Positions 1-8,342 of a DNA stretch of 21,397 bases are shown one piece after another. Source of the stretch: an uncultured Blautia sp. (GTDB lineage: Bacteria > Bacillota > Clostridia > Lachnospirales > Lachnospiraceae). A program made the translations under genes and the position numbers. Below the pieces are notes generated by a model. It had not been told where the DNA came from, made no database searches, and saw only the letters and a list, made by a program, of their open reading frames with translations. The stretch is taken from the NCBI GenBank assembly GCA_900556555.1, contig USPF01000040.1, forward strand, positions 1-21,397, given 5' to 3'. The first letter of the stretch is position 1. The number at the start of each line of letters is the position of its first letter.

Positions 1-1
1 T

Positions 2-1393
2 GTAGCACTCTCCATTATTTTCATCCTTGTTACTATGTCTCTCTATACATATTCTGTTTTCTCGGCAAAACAGGCAGGGATTGATAATCCAACATCTATT
101 ACAACATTGGTTGCTTTGTTAGTGTGTCTTGCACCTACTACTATTGGCGCATTGCTCTCTGCCATTGGTATCGCTGGTATGAGTAGGCTCAATCAGGCAA
201 ATGTACTTGCTATGAGTGGACGAGCGATTGAAGCTGCTGGCGATGTAGATATTCTGATGCTTGATAAAACAGGTACAATCACACTCGGTAATCGTCAGGC
301 TCATGCGTTTATACCTGTAGACGGTGTAAGTGAAGAAGAACTTGCTGACGCAGCACAGTTATCATCTCTTGCCGATGAAACTCCAGAAGGAAGGAGTGTA
401 GTGATTCTTGCAAAAGAAAAGTATGGAATTAGGGGGAGAGAATTAGCAGATAAGCATATGATTTTTGTCCCATTTACAGCAAAAACCAGAATGAGCGGTG
501 TAGACTTTGATGGGAATGAAATTCGGAAGGGTGCAGCAGAATCTATGCAGGCTTATGTTACCCAGGCAGGCGGCGTCTACTCGGAGGAATGCGACCGCAT
601 TGTACAGGATATAGCAAAACAAGGCGGAACCCCTTTGGTTGTTGCAAAAAATCATAAAATCCTTGGAGTCATTCATCTGAAAGATATTATCAAGCAGGGC
701 GTTCAGGAAAAATTTGCAGATCTTCGGAAAATGGGAATTAAGACCATTATGATTACAGGGGACAATCCGATGACTGCCGCTGCGATTGCAGCCGAAGCCG
801 GAGTGGATGACTTTCTTGCTGAGGCAACACCTGAAGGAAAATTGTCTATGATTCGTGATTTTCAGGCAAAAGGTCATTTAGTTGCTATGACAGGCGACGG
901 AACTAATGATGCCCCGGCTCTTGCACAGGCAGATGTGGCAGTTGCCATGAATACAGGAACACAGGCGGCAAAGGAAGCCGGTAATATGGTGGATTTAGAT
1001 TCTTCACCTACGAAGCTGATCGATATTGTGCGTATTGGCAAGCAACTATTGATGACACGAGGAAGTTTGACTACTTTTTCTATCGCAAATGATGTGGCAA
1101 AATATTTTGCAATTATTCCAGCTTTGTTTATGGGACTTTATCCTGGATTGTCTGCACTCAATATTATGGGATTGCATTCTCCACAAAGTGCTGTACTTTC
1201 GGCTATCATCTATAATGCACTTATTATCATCGCCTTGATTCCATTGGCGTTAAAAGGTGTAAAATATCGTGAAGTTTCAGCGGGAAAACTACTATCACGA
1301 AATTTGCTGATTTATGGTTTAGGTGGACTGGCTGCTCCATTTATTTTCGTAAAATTGATTGATATGCTGCTAGTTCTATTAGGATTGGTATAA
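2..1393 (+). CDS. kdpB: K+-transporting ATPase subunit B, 5' end cut by window
   Basis: This is the catalytic P-type ATPase subunit of the high-affinity KdpFABC potassium pump in the inner membrane. The frame is open from base 2, so the gene begins before the window; roughly the last two thirds are present (family length about 680-700 aa). The phosphorylation motif DKTGTIT is encoded from base 263, and its first Asp is the residue phosphorylated by ATP. The hinge motif [12 protein letters not shown] and the Kdp-type stretch [11 protein letters not shown] follow, with hydrophobic C-terminal segments at about 1084-1390. The next gene, kdpC, starts 13 bases after the stop, as expected within a kdpABC operon. 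The upstream genes kdpA and possibly kdpF should lie just outside. No defect is visible in the part shown. Confidence 0.97.
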   Translation, partial: VALSIIFILVTMSLYTYSVFSAKQAGIDNPTSITTLVALLVCLAPTTIGALLSAIGIAGMSRLNQANVLAMSGRAIEAAGDVDILMLDKTGTITLGNRQAHAFIPVDGVSEEELADAAQLSSLADETPEGRSVVILAKEKYGIRGRELADKHMIFVPFTAKTRMSGVDFDGNEIRKGAAESMQAYVTQAGGVYSEECDRIVQDIAKQGGTPLVVAKNHKILGVIHLKDIIKQGVQEKFADLRKMGIKTIMITGDNPMTAAAIAAEAGVDDFLAEATPEGKLSMIRDFQAKGHLVAMTGDGTNDAPALAQADVAVAMNTGTQAAKEAGNMVDLDSSPTKLIDIVRIGKQLLMTRGSLTTFSIANDVAKYFAIIPALFMGLYPGLSALNIMGLHSPQSAVLSAIIYNALIIIALIPLALKGVKYREVSAGKLLSRNLLIYGLGGLAAPFIFVKLIDMLLVLLGLV

Positions 1394-1406
1394 GGAAAGA
1401 GGGATT

Positions 1407-2012
1407 ATGATGAAAGCATTAAAAAGTGTATTTCCGAAAGCACTTATGATATTTTTACTATTTACTGTTATCTGTGGAGTCGCTTATACAGGGGTTGTAA
1501 CCGGAGTAGCACAGCTTATCTTTCCAGATAAGGCAAATGGCAGTTTAATCGAAGTGGACGGGAAAAAATATGGTTGTGAACTTTTGGGACAACAATATAC
1601 CGATGAAGAACATATGTGGGGACGTATTATGAATGTTGATATATCTACTTATAAAGATGAAAACGGTAAAACATTGATGTATGCGGCACCGTCGAATCTT
1701 TCTCCTGCTAGTGATGAATTTGAAGATTTAGTTGCTGAACGAGTGAAAATGATTCGTGAAGCAAATCCTGATATGAATGAGACTTCAATTCCAGTTGACC
1801 TCGTGACTTGTTCAGGTAGTGGACTTGATCCGCATATCTCTCCTGCAGCAGCAGAATATCAGGTGGCAAGAGTTGCAAAAGCAAATGATATGACGGAAGA
1901 TGAAGTTAGAGCGATTATTAAACAGTGTACCGATGGTAGGTTTTTGGGAATTTTTGGTGAAGAGACTGTAAATGTCCTGAAAGTTAATTTGATGTTGGAT
2001 GGCATTCTATAA
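1407..2012 (+). CDS. kdpC: K+-transporting ATPase subunit C
   Basis: KdpC is the single-span subunit that associates with KdpA/KdpB and stabilises nucleotide binding in the Kdp pump. The 201-residue product has one N-terminal membrane helix (about residues 9-33, starting KALMIFLLFTVICGV). This is followed by the family signatures GSLIEVDGKKYG, ELLGQQY and the conserved LDPHISPAAAEYQVARVAKAN near the C-terminal third. Length matches the family (about 190-205 aa). The start is preceded by a clear ribosome binding site (GGAAAGAGGG) and sits 13 bases after kdpB, so the two are co-transcribed. A strong hairpin terminator follows 10 bases after the stop, closing the structural kdp operon. Confidence 0.96.
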   Translation: MMKALKSVFPKALMIFLLFTVICGVAYTGVVTGVAQLIFPDKANGSLIEVDGKKYGCELLGQQYTDEEHMWGRIMNVDISTYKDENGKTLMYAAPSNLSPASDEFEDLVAERVKMIREANPDMNETSIPVDLVTCSGSGLDPHISPAAAEYQVARVAKANDMTEDEVRAIIKQCTDGRFLGIFGEETVNVLKVNLMLDGIL

Positions 2013-2022
2013 CAACATTCCA

Positions 2023-2065
2023 AAAGGAGAGCGGAAGTTTTCGGACTTTCGCTCTCCTTTATGCA
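2023..2065 (+). terminator. Rho-independent terminator after kdpC
   Basis: Arms AAAGGAGAGCG (2023-2033) and CGCTCTCCTTT (2050-2060) pair perfectly over 11 bp around a 16-base loop. The 5' arm begins with an A-run and the 3' arm ends in T residues, so it could act in both directions. It separates the kdp structural genes from the ktr/kdpDE genes, which therefore need their own promoter or read-through. Confidence 0.85.
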
Positions 2066-2158
2066 ATCTTAATTTCGAGATATTATTTTTTATGCCCATT
2101 TAATACAAATAAAGATAAAATAAAGCTAATATAAATAAGAAATTAAGATAATGAGGAT

Positions 2159-2750
2159 ATTGTTATTCAGAAAATAAATAAATTAAAACACCGGCATATC
2201 ACATCGTTTCAGATTATTATTTTAGGGTTTTTATCCGTGATTCTTTTGGGAAGTTTATTTTTAATGTTGCCGATAGCAACAAAAGATGGTCAGATCACCC
2301 CCTTTTCTTCTATAACCTCTTATTCTACACAGCCAATCGTGAATATGACAATTATGGCTTTGATGCAGGTTTTAATTCAGTAGACTTGACATTGATAAGT
2401 GAAGTCGGACAGATGCTCATTTTTTCGGCAGAAGGATTTCTGATAATACTATTAAAAATGCAGCTACTATCCTTTTGATGTATATTACATTATTCCTCAC
2501 AGGAGGTATGATTATCAGTAGCATTGATAATATTCCCTTAATTACAGCTCTATTTGAAACAGCGTCGGCAATTGGGACAGTAGGATTATCATTGGGGATT
2601 ACATCTGAATTGGGAATCATTTCCCATTTGATTTTAATTTTTCTGATGTTTCTCGGCAGAGTAGGTGGATTGACTTTGGTTTTTGCTGCTCTTTCAGAAA
2701 GAAAAACCAACAGTTCAAAATATCCACAAGAAAAAATAACAGTAGGTTAA
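2159..2750 (+). pseudogene. ktrB: Decayed KtrB/TrkH-type potassium channel subunit
   Basis: Three pieces of a KtrB-like K+ transporter lie in order but in three different frames. The N-terminal piece (about 2159-2306, frame of base 2159) reads FQIIILGFLSVILLGSLF followed by LMLPIATKDGQITPF, the classic first-helix region. A middle piece (from about 2356, another frame) reads GFDAGFNSVDLTLISEVGQ, matching the last selectivity-filter region. The C-terminal piece (about 2424-2750, third frame) reads FGRRISDNTIKNAATILL and ends TVGLSLGITSELG...FLGRVGGLTLVFA. Intact KtrB is about 440-450 aa. Here only about 195 codons remain, so most of the central membrane segments are deleted, with two frame changes and stops. 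No good start codon with a ribosome binding site is present at the 5' end. The remnant precedes an intact ktrA by 12 bases, the usual ktrB-ktrA order. Confidence 0.85.
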
Positions 2751-2762
2751 AGGAGAAAAAAG

Positions 2763-3419
2763 ATGACAAGTAAGAAATCTATTTTACTGATTGGACTTGG
2801 AAGATTTGGAAGACATATCGCAATGAAACTAGATGAACTACATCATCAGGTAATGGCGGTAGATAAAGAAGATAGCCGTGTGGAAGCTATTCTTCCCTTT
2901 GTAACTAACGCACAAATAGGCGATGCAACAAACGAAGATTTTTTAAGTTCTCTCGGTATTCGGAATTTTGATGTTTGCATTGTAGCAATTGGGGATAATT
3001 TCCAGAATTCTTTGGAAACGACCTCTCTTTTGAAGGAATTAGGCGCAAAAATGGTAGTATCTCGTGCATCCAGAGATATTCACGCAAAATTTCTTTTACG
3101 CAATGGAGCAGACGAGATTGTTTATCCAGAAAAGCAGCTCGCTAATTGGACTGCAATTCGTTACAGCTCCGACCACATTCTTGATTATATAGAACTGGAT
3201 GAAGATCATGCTATTTTTGAATTGTCTGTACCGCATGAATGGACTGGAAAAACAGTCGGTCAATTAGATATACGAAAAAAATATGATATTAATATTATGG
3301 CTGTTAAAATAAATGGCATTTTGAATTTGAAAGTGAATTCAGATACATATTTATCAGCAGATAGTTCTATGCTTGTTCTCGGAGAAATCAAGTATATACA
3401 AAAATATTTTCATGTTTAG
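2763..3419 (+). CDS. ktrA: KtrA/TrkA-type potassium channel gating subunit (RCK)
   Basis: This cytoplasmic regulatory subunit forms an octameric ring under KtrB and gates K+ uptake in response to ATP/ADP or NAD(H), and in many Firmicutes to c-di-AMP. The 218-aa product has an N-terminal Rossmann RCK domain with the dinucleotide motif GLGRFG at residues 11-16 and an acidic residue at the end of the second strand (AVDKED). A C-terminal RCK_C domain spans about residues 135-218. Length matches KtrA (about 220 aa). The start has a strong AAAGGAGA ribosome binding site. Its neighbour and expected channel partner, the preceding ktrB, is broken, so the protein must either work with another KtrB/TrkH encoded elsewhere or be an orphan. 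Confidence 0.92.
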   Translation: MTSKKSILLIGLGRFGRHIAMKLDELHHQVMAVDKEDSRVEAILPFVTNAQIGDATNEDFLSSLGIRNFDVCIVAIGDNFQNSLETTSLLKELGAKMVVSRASRDIHAKFLLRNGADEIVYPEKQLANWTAIRYSSDHILDYIELDEDHAIFELSVPHEWTGKTVGQLDIRKKYDINIMAVKINGILNLKVNSDTYLSADSSMLVLGEIKYIQKYFHV

Positions 3420-3434
3420 AAAGAAGTCAATGAT

Positions 3435-3920
3435 ATGGAGAATGTTATTTTAGTTTTATCAGTAATGGCAATATTTATTTTTGGCTATTTTATTATGAAA
3501 AAATTGGATATATTTCTTGCTAAGAATCAATTTGGCGACAGCCTTTCTGCTTCTACCCTTCGGATTGGATTTGAATCTCCTGTAATGATAGATGCTATGG
3601 CTACTTTATTGGAGCGCTTTTCAAAGGAGAATTCAAATTGTGAAATGTATCTTTTTTATGGTTCTGCAAACGAAATAAAAAGCGGGATAGAAAATCAAGA
3701 CCTTGATTTTGGGATTCTTGAAAATTGGGTTGATAACGGGGCGAAAAGCAAGATTCAATCTCTATCTCTCTCGATTAGGCAAAGTGCAATCGCTTCTGAA
3801 TCTGTAGGACTTATGGTGTATCCATTGAATCAAACGGAAAAGCAAGTAAGGGTTATATGGGAATCTAACGATAACCATATGAAAGAAATACTTTTGAATG
3901 TATTGCGAACTTCTTCATGA
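3435..3920 (+). CDS. Membrane-anchored protein with LysR-type substrate-binding-like domain
   Basis: The 161-aa product starts with one hydrophobic helix (about residues 3-21, VILVLSVMAIFIFGYFIM). A soluble part follows that opens STLRIGFESPVMIDAMATLLERFSK and contains a second strand-like block, DLDFGILENW. The pattern of a strand, a short loop and then a helix over 'ML/LLERF' resembles lobe I of LysR/periplasmic-binding-protein ligand domains, but no helix-turn-helix is present. It lies 15 bases after ktrA and ends about 155 bases before kdpD, so it is probably co-transcribed with ktrA. I recognise no named family with certainty. Its place inside a potassium-sensing cluster suggests an accessory sensor or ligand-binding role, which is inference. 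The domain is shorter than a full two-lobed LysR effector domain (about 200 aa). Confidence 0.7.
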   Translation: MENVILVLSVMAIFIFGYFIMKKLDIFLAKNQFGDSLSASTLRIGFESPVMIDAMATLLERFSKENSNCEMYLFYGSANEIKSGIENQDLDFGILENWVDNGAKSKIQSLSLSIRQSAIASESVGLMVYPLNQTEKQVRVIWESNDNHMKEILLNVLRTSS

Positions 3921-3959
3921 GACTTGTTATTTTCATATAGTTTTGTCCACACGAAGAAA

Positions 3960-3988
3960 TAGAAAAAGTAAAGGAAACATGCTATAAT
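3960..3988 (+). promoter_or_regulatory. Candidate extended -10 promoter for kdpDE
   Basis: TGCTATAAT at 3980-3988 is a perfect TGn-TATAAT extended -10 element, with a weak -35 (TAGAAA, 3960-3965) 17 bases upstream. Transcription would start near 3995 and give an 80-base leader to kdpD. A second TATAAT at 4048-4053 lacks a well-spaced -35. The 155-base gap to the upstream gene fits an independent kdpDE promoter. Confidence 0.5.
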
Positions 3989-4075
3989 CTTTATACGTTC
4001 TTAATGTTTAGCTTGCAATACTTGTCTAAAATTTATTTGTTTTCCTTTATAATATTCAATAGAAGGGGTGATTGT

Positions 4076-6772
4076 ATGAGCAGCAGGCAGAATCCAGATC
4101 AATTATTAAAAGCGATTCAGGACGAAGAAGTGAATCAAAACAAAGGACATTTGAAAATATTCTTCGGATATGCGGCGGGTGTTGGAAAAACATATGCTAT
4201 GTTAGAGGCGGCTCATATAGCAAAACAACAAGGAATTGATGTAGTGGCAGGATACATAGAACCCCACGAACGTCCAAAAACAGCCGCACTTTTGAACGGA
4301 TTAGAAGTTATCCCTACCAAAGAAGTAACCTATAATGGTATGGTACTGCACGAATTTGATATTGATGCTGCACTACAAAGAAGCCCTGAATTGATTCTTG
4401 TAGATGAACTTGCTCACACGAATGCAGAAGGATGTCGCCATGCAAAGCGTTATCAGGATATTAAAGAACTTTTAAGAGCGGGGATTGATGTTTATACAAC
4501 GGTAAATGTGCAGCATATAGAAAGCCTTTGTGATGTGGTTGCCTCTATCACAGAAGTCGTTGTACGGGAACGTATTCCAGATTCCATATTTGATCACGCA
4601 GATCAGGTAGAGCTAATAGATATTGAACCACAGGATTTGATTGAACGTCTTAGCATGGGGAATGTTTATCGGGAAAATCAAGCAAAGCAAGCGGTGGAAA
4701 ATTTTTTCACTGTAGAGAATTTGACTGCTCTCAGGGAAATTGCATTACGTCGCTGTGCAGACCGGGTGAATATTCTCACAGAAAATGCTCGTATTAAAAA
4801 TAATGGAGATTATCATACAGATGAGCATATTCTTGTGTGTCTTTCTTCTTCCCCTTCCAATGAGAAAATCATTCGCACCGCTGCAAGAATGGCGTTTGCC
4901 TTCAAGGGAACTTTTACAGCACTGTTTGTAGAAACCCCGGATTTTTCGGTGATGAGTGAAGATAATGTAAAGCGTCTACGATCCAATATGCGTCTTGCCG
5001 AACAGCTTGGAGCAAAAATTGAAACAGTATATGGAGAGGATGTCCCTTTTCAAATTGCTGAATTTGCCAGACTGTCTGGCGTATCAAAAATTGTGATTGG
5101 ACGTAGTTCTGCCGCTAAGCGCCACCTTTTTAGCAAACAGACTCTTACAGAAAAACTGATTCTCCTTGCCCCTAATTTGGATGTCCACATCATTCCAGAT
5201 ACAGTTTCCAATACATCCATTTATCGATTGAAGAAGGCAAAGAAAAAGAATTTTATTGTTTTCTCGGTTTCCGATATATTAAGATGTATTGGAATTTTGA
5301 TTGTTTCCAGCCTTATCGGAATGATTTTTCAAAAGTTGGAATTTGATGAAGCGAACATTATTACAGTGTTTGTTCTTGGCGTACTTGTTACAGCGGTCAC
5401 AACAAAACATCAGGTATATAGCCTGCTTTCCTCGATTGTAAGTGTTTTAGTGTTTAATTTCTTGTTTACAGAGCCGAAATTTTCCTTACAAGCATATGAT
5501 AAGGGTTATCCAGTTACCTTCCTTATTATGTTTTTAGCAGCATTCCTTACAGGATCTCTTGCTATAAGGATTAAAAATCAGGCAAGACAGGCGGCAAGAT
5601 CTGCTTATCGCACCAAAGTATTGTTTGATACTAACCAACTATTACAACAGGCAAAAGATAAAAGTGAAATTGTATCTGTAACATCGAACCAACTCATTAA
5701 GCTGTTGGGAAAAGACATTATTTTTTATTTGGCTGATGGCGAAAAACTGGAAGTTCCTCGTATTTTTTCTACAGATGAAAAAGATTTGAGTGCATGTACT
5801 TCTGATAATGAAAAAGCAGTCGCTGGATGGGTATTAAAAAACAATAAGCACGCAGGTGCGACAACAGGGACTCTTTCTAACGCAAAATGTTTATATCTTG
5901 CTGTTCGTAGCACCAATATGGTATATGGAGTTGTGGGGATTGTGATGGATGAGTCCCCTATTGATCCATTTGAAAACAGCATTCTTTTATCCATTTTAGG
6001 AGAATGTGCATTAGCTCTGGAGAATGAAAAAAATGCTCGCGAAAAGCAGGAGGCAGCTGTTTTGGCAAAGAACGAACAACTGCGGGCAAATCTTCTTCGA
6101 GCTATTTCCCACGATTTAAGGACTCCTTTAACATCTATTTCAGGTAATGCCAGTAACTTACTTTCTAATGGAGATTCTTTTGACAGTGAGACAAAAAAAC
6201 AGCTTTACATGGATATTTATGATGACTCTATATGGCTTATTAACCTTGTGGAAAATTTGCTGGCTGTTACAAGGATTGAAGAAGGTCGCTTAAATCTGAG
6301 AATGTCAGAAGAACTGGTGGATGATGCGATTTCAGAAGCATTATTACATATCAATCGAAAAAGCGTGGAACATTCGATTTCTGTTGAAAATAAAGATGAA
6401 TTCCTTCTTGCTAAAATGGATGCAAGACTTATTGTTCAGGTAATTATTAACATTATTGATAATGCTGTCAAATATACGCCGAAAGGATCTCACATTGTGA
6501 TAAAAACAGAGAGAGTTGGAGACAAAGCGGTTATTTCTATTTCTGATGATGGCGATGGAATTCCTAATGAATTGAAGCCACGGATATTTGATATGTTTTA
6601 CAGCGGTGCAAATCAGATTGCAGATAGCCGCCGTAGTTTAGGACTGGGATTATCATTGTGTAAGTCCATTATCCTTGCTCATGGCGGTGAAATCAGTGTC
6701 TCTGATAATCTACCGCATGGTACCATATTTACATTTACACTACCTGTTGGGGAGGCTAAAATTTATGAATAA
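4076..6772 (+). CDS. kdpD: Sensor histidine kinase KdpD
   Basis: KdpD is the membrane sensor kinase/phosphatase that responds to low K+ and salt stress and phosphorylates KdpE. The product is 898 aa, the normal full length. Domains in order are: KdpD N-terminal domain with Walker A GYAAGVGKT (residues 31-39) and LVDELAHTN; a universal-stress-like domain (about 250-380, starting HILVCLSSS); four clustered transmembrane helices (about 400-498); a GAF-like region (about 520-650); the H-box AISHDLRTPLTS with phospho-acceptor His679; and the HATPase domain with N-box IINIIDNAVKYTP, G1 DDGDGIPN and G2 SLGLGLSLCKSI. The start at 4076 is chosen over the in-frame ATG at 4004 because GAAGGGGTGATTGT gives it a good ribosome binding site and KdpD family alignment begins there. 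kdpE overlaps its 3' end by 8 bases. Confidence 0.96.
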   Translation: MSSRQNPDQLLKAIQDEEVNQNKGHLKIFFGYAAGVGKTYAMLEAAHIAKQQGIDVVAGYIEPHERPKTAALLNGLEVIPTKEVTYNGMVLHEFDIDAALQRSPELILVDELAHTNAEGCRHAKRYQDIKELLRAGIDVYTTVNVQHIESLCDVVASITEVVVRERIPDSIFDHADQVELIDIEPQDLIERLSMGNVYRENQAKQAVENFFTVENLTALREIALRRCADRVNILTENARIKNNGDYHTDEHILVCLSSSPSNEKIIRTAARMAFAFKGTFTALFVETPDFSVMSEDNVKRLRSNMRLAEQLGAKIETVYGEDVPFQIAEFARLSGVSKIVIGRSSAAKRHLFSKQTLTEKLILLAPNLDVHIIPDTVSNTSIYRLKKAKKKNFIVFSVSDILRCIGILIVSSLIGMIFQKLEFDEANIITVFVLGVLVTAVTTKHQVYSLLSSIVSVLVFNFLFTEPKFSLQAYDKGYPVTFLIMFLAAFLTGSLAIRIKNQARQAARSAYRTKVLFDTNQLLQQAKDKSEIVSVTSNQLIKLLGKDIIFYLADGEKLEVPRIFSTDEKDLSACTSDNEKAVAGWVLKNNKHAGATTGTLSNAKCLYLAVRSTNMVYGVVGIVMDESPIDPFENSILLSILGECALALENEKNAREKQEAAVLAKNEQLRANLLRAISHDLRTPLTSISGNASNLLSNGDSFDSETKKQLYMDIYDDSIWLINLVENLLAVTRIEEGRLNLRMSEELVDDAISEALLHINRKSVEHSISVENKDEFLLAKMDARLIVQVIINIIDNAVKYTPKGSHIVIKTERVGDKAVISISDDGDGIPNELKPRIFDMFYSGANQIADSRRSLGLGLSLCKSIILAHGGEISVSDNLPHGTIFTFTLPVGEAKIYE

Positions 6773-7466
6773 ATCACTTGTATTGGTTGTAGAAGATGAT
6801 ACATCTGTCAGAAATTTAATTACAACTACATTAAAAGCACACGATTATCGCTATCTTACTGCACCAAACGGTCAGGTAGCAATTTTAGAAGCATCATCCC
6901 ATAATCCGGACATTGTTTTGTTGGATTTAGGACTACCTGATATGGATGGTGTTGCTGTTATTGAAAAGATTCGCTCTTGGTCAAATACACCGATTATTGT
7001 AATCAGTGCCAGAAGCGAGGACACCGATAAAATTGATGCTCTTGATGCTGGGGCAGACGATTATCTGACAAAACCATTCTCCGTGGAGGAACTGCTTGCT
7101 AGATTACGTGTCACACAAAGAAGGCTTGCGATGATGCAAAAAGAATCACCAACCGAAGCTGCTGTTTTTACAAATGGACAACTTCGGGTGGACTATGCTG
7201 CTGGTTGTGCTTATCTAAATGATGAAGAATTGCATTTAACACCTATTGAATATAAGTTGCTGTGTTTACTTTCTAAAAATGTAGGGAAAGTTTTGACACA
7301 TACTTTTATAATGCAAAATATTTGGGGAAATAGTTGGGATAATGATATTGCTTCGCTCCGTGTTTTTATGGCTACACTGCGCAAAAAAATCGAAAAAGGA
7401 CCAAACTCTACGCAGTATATCCAAACGCATATTGGAGTGGGATATAGGATGCTGAAAGTTGATTGA
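6765..7466 (+). CDS. kdpE: Response regulator KdpE (OmpR family)
   Basis: KdpE is the cytoplasmic DNA-binding response regulator that activates the kdp operon when phosphorylated by KdpD. The 233-aa product has a receiver domain (about residues 4-118) with the acidic pocket EDD at 10-12, phospho-acceptor Asp54 (VLLDLGLPDMDG) and the switch Lys in LTKPF. A winged-helix domain follows (about 135-230), with LTPIEYKLLCLL and a C-terminal HIGVGYRM. The ATG at 6765 overlaps the kdpD stop by 8 bases and follows GGGGAGG, typical of translational coupling. An ATG further upstream, inside kdpD in this frame, is not used because it would add a non-homologous N-terminus. The gene closes the Kdp cluster. 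Confidence 0.95.
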   Translation: MNKSLVLVVEDDTSVRNLITTTLKAHDYRYLTAPNGQVAILEASSHNPDIVLLDLGLPDMDGVAVIEKIRSWSNTPIIVISARSEDTDKIDALDAGADDYLTKPFSVEELLARLRVTQRRLAMMQKESPTEAAVFTNGQLRVDYAAGCAYLNDEELHLTPIEYKLLCLLSKNVGKVLTHTFIMQNIWGNSWDNDIASLRVFMATLRKKIEKGPNSTQYIQTHIGVGYRMLKVD

Positions 7467-7510
7467 ACTTCACAACACCATAGTTAAAGTTGGAATATAA
7501 GCTGTAGATC

Positions 7511-7585
7511 TGTATAAGAGACCCGTACGCACGGTTCAATGGGAGGGATGAGAAAATATATTCTTCCTCTTCCTGTTAAATAACT
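7511..7585 (+). mobile_element. Probable group II intron 3'-end remnant
   Basis: The stretch at about 7519-7535 contains CCGTACGCACGGTTC, which resembles the 3' arm of group II intron domain V (usually ending GTACGGTTC). A G-rich segment follows (GGGAGGGATGAG), then an AT-rich loop and a pyrimidine block (CTTCCTCTTCC) that could fold as domain VI. The 5' half of domain V, the ribozyme core and the reverse transcriptase gene are absent, so it would be a scar and not a working intron. The call rests on recalled motif resemblance only. Confidence 0.45.
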
Positions 7586-7690
7586 AGACACAGACGGCAA
7601 CTTTTAGATTTCCTCTAAGAGCGGGCTATTTAAGTATCGATAAGTTTCATTTATATAAGCTAATAGGTAAAATTTAATAGAATAACACGT

Positions 7691-7738
7691 AAAAAAGCAC
7701 TGAAATCGTTTGCTGATCACGATTTATAGTGCTTTCTC
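7691..7738. terminator. Bidirectional terminator between kdpE and the XRE gene
   Basis: Arms AAAGCACT (7694-7701) plus AAATCG (7703-7708) pair with CGATTT (7720-7725) plus AGTGCTTT (7728-7735), broken only by a small internal loop. A-runs precede and T-rich sequence follows, so it can stop both the + strand kdpDE message and the - strand regulator message, which converge here. The rest of 7467-7766 is AT-rich DNA in which only the intron-like scar was recognised. Confidence 0.8.
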
Positions 7739-7766
7739 TTTGACTACAAAGGAAAATACAACGAAT

Positions 7767-8342
7767 TTAAGTTTCGCGCAGTTTTACATTTGCAGATCGC
7801 CATTTCCTTTTAGGTTCATGTTTCCCACAATCGTCGCAGGTCTGTGGCCAGTTAATTTTCCACTCAAAATATTCATCTCTGGTAATCTCACCAGATTTCA
7901 GTTCTTCTTTTCTTAGAACCCATTCTTTCATGAATTCATTCAGAACCCCATAATTAAACCACATACCGACAGGTGGATGAGCAGGCCAGTTATCCGAATC
8001 GTGGTAGCGGACAGAGGTATCCTCGCTGAAATTACATTTTTCACCCGGATAGGTTTCTAACTGGAAGAGGTTGATAGCTGCCGGGTTAAATTCATCAATC
8101 CAGAACAGGATTTCCATAAGTTCAGAAGTATCCATAGTAGTAGGTTCATGCAGTGCCAGTGGATTTACATCCAGAATCTTAGCCATTTCAGTTACCAGAT
8201 CTTTGCGGGGAACCCGGTAATTCGTTTCATATTGGGCAAGACGGTTTGCACCCTTATCGCCCCAACCGAGGGCGGCTCCAAGTTCTGCCTGTGTCATATT
8301 CCGGAATGTCCGGATTTTTTTTATTTTATCACCGATTGTCAT
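7767..8342 (-). CDS. XRE-family helix-turn-helix regulator with uncharacterised C-terminal domain
   Basis: The 191-aa protein is probably a DNA-binding repressor of the island. Residues about 3-65 form an XRE/Cro-C1 helix-turn-helix, with IKKIRTFRNMTQAELGAALG and then RLAQYETNYRVPRKDLVTEMAKIL, followed by LDVNPLALHEP, typical of phage- and element-type repressors. The remaining 120 residues are rich in Trp, Tyr and acidic residues (for example DNWPAHPPVGMWFNYG) and end with one CDDCGKH CxxC pair and a basic tail. I do not recognise that domain. It is transcribed away from the recombinases, so it shares a roughly 350-base divergent region with them, the usual place for a regulator to control both directions. 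Its 3' end faces the bidirectional terminator. Confidence 0.85.
   Translation of the reverse strand: MTIGDKIKKIRTFRNMTQAELGAALGWGDKGANRLAQYETNYRVPRKDLVTEMAKILDVNPLALHEPTTMDTSELMEILFWIDEFNPAAINLFQLETYPGEKCNFSEDTSVRYHDSDNWPAHPPVGMWFNYGVLNEFMKEWVLRKEELKSGEITRDEYFEWKINWPQTCDDCGKHEPKRKWRSANVKLRET

Noticed and set aside
2063..2158. c-di-AMP (ydaO-type) riboswitch upstream of ktrB
   Set aside because: The space is under 100 bases, very AT-rich, and none of the conserved ydaO segments were seen.
4004..4075. 24-residue N-terminal extension of KdpD
   Set aside because: The ATG at 4004 has no ribosome binding site and the extension is hydrophobic with no family match; the ATG at 4076 has a good site.
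7710..7916. 68-codon + strand frame across the terminator and the XRE gene end
   Set aside because: It runs antisense to the XRE coding region and begins inside a terminator hairpin.
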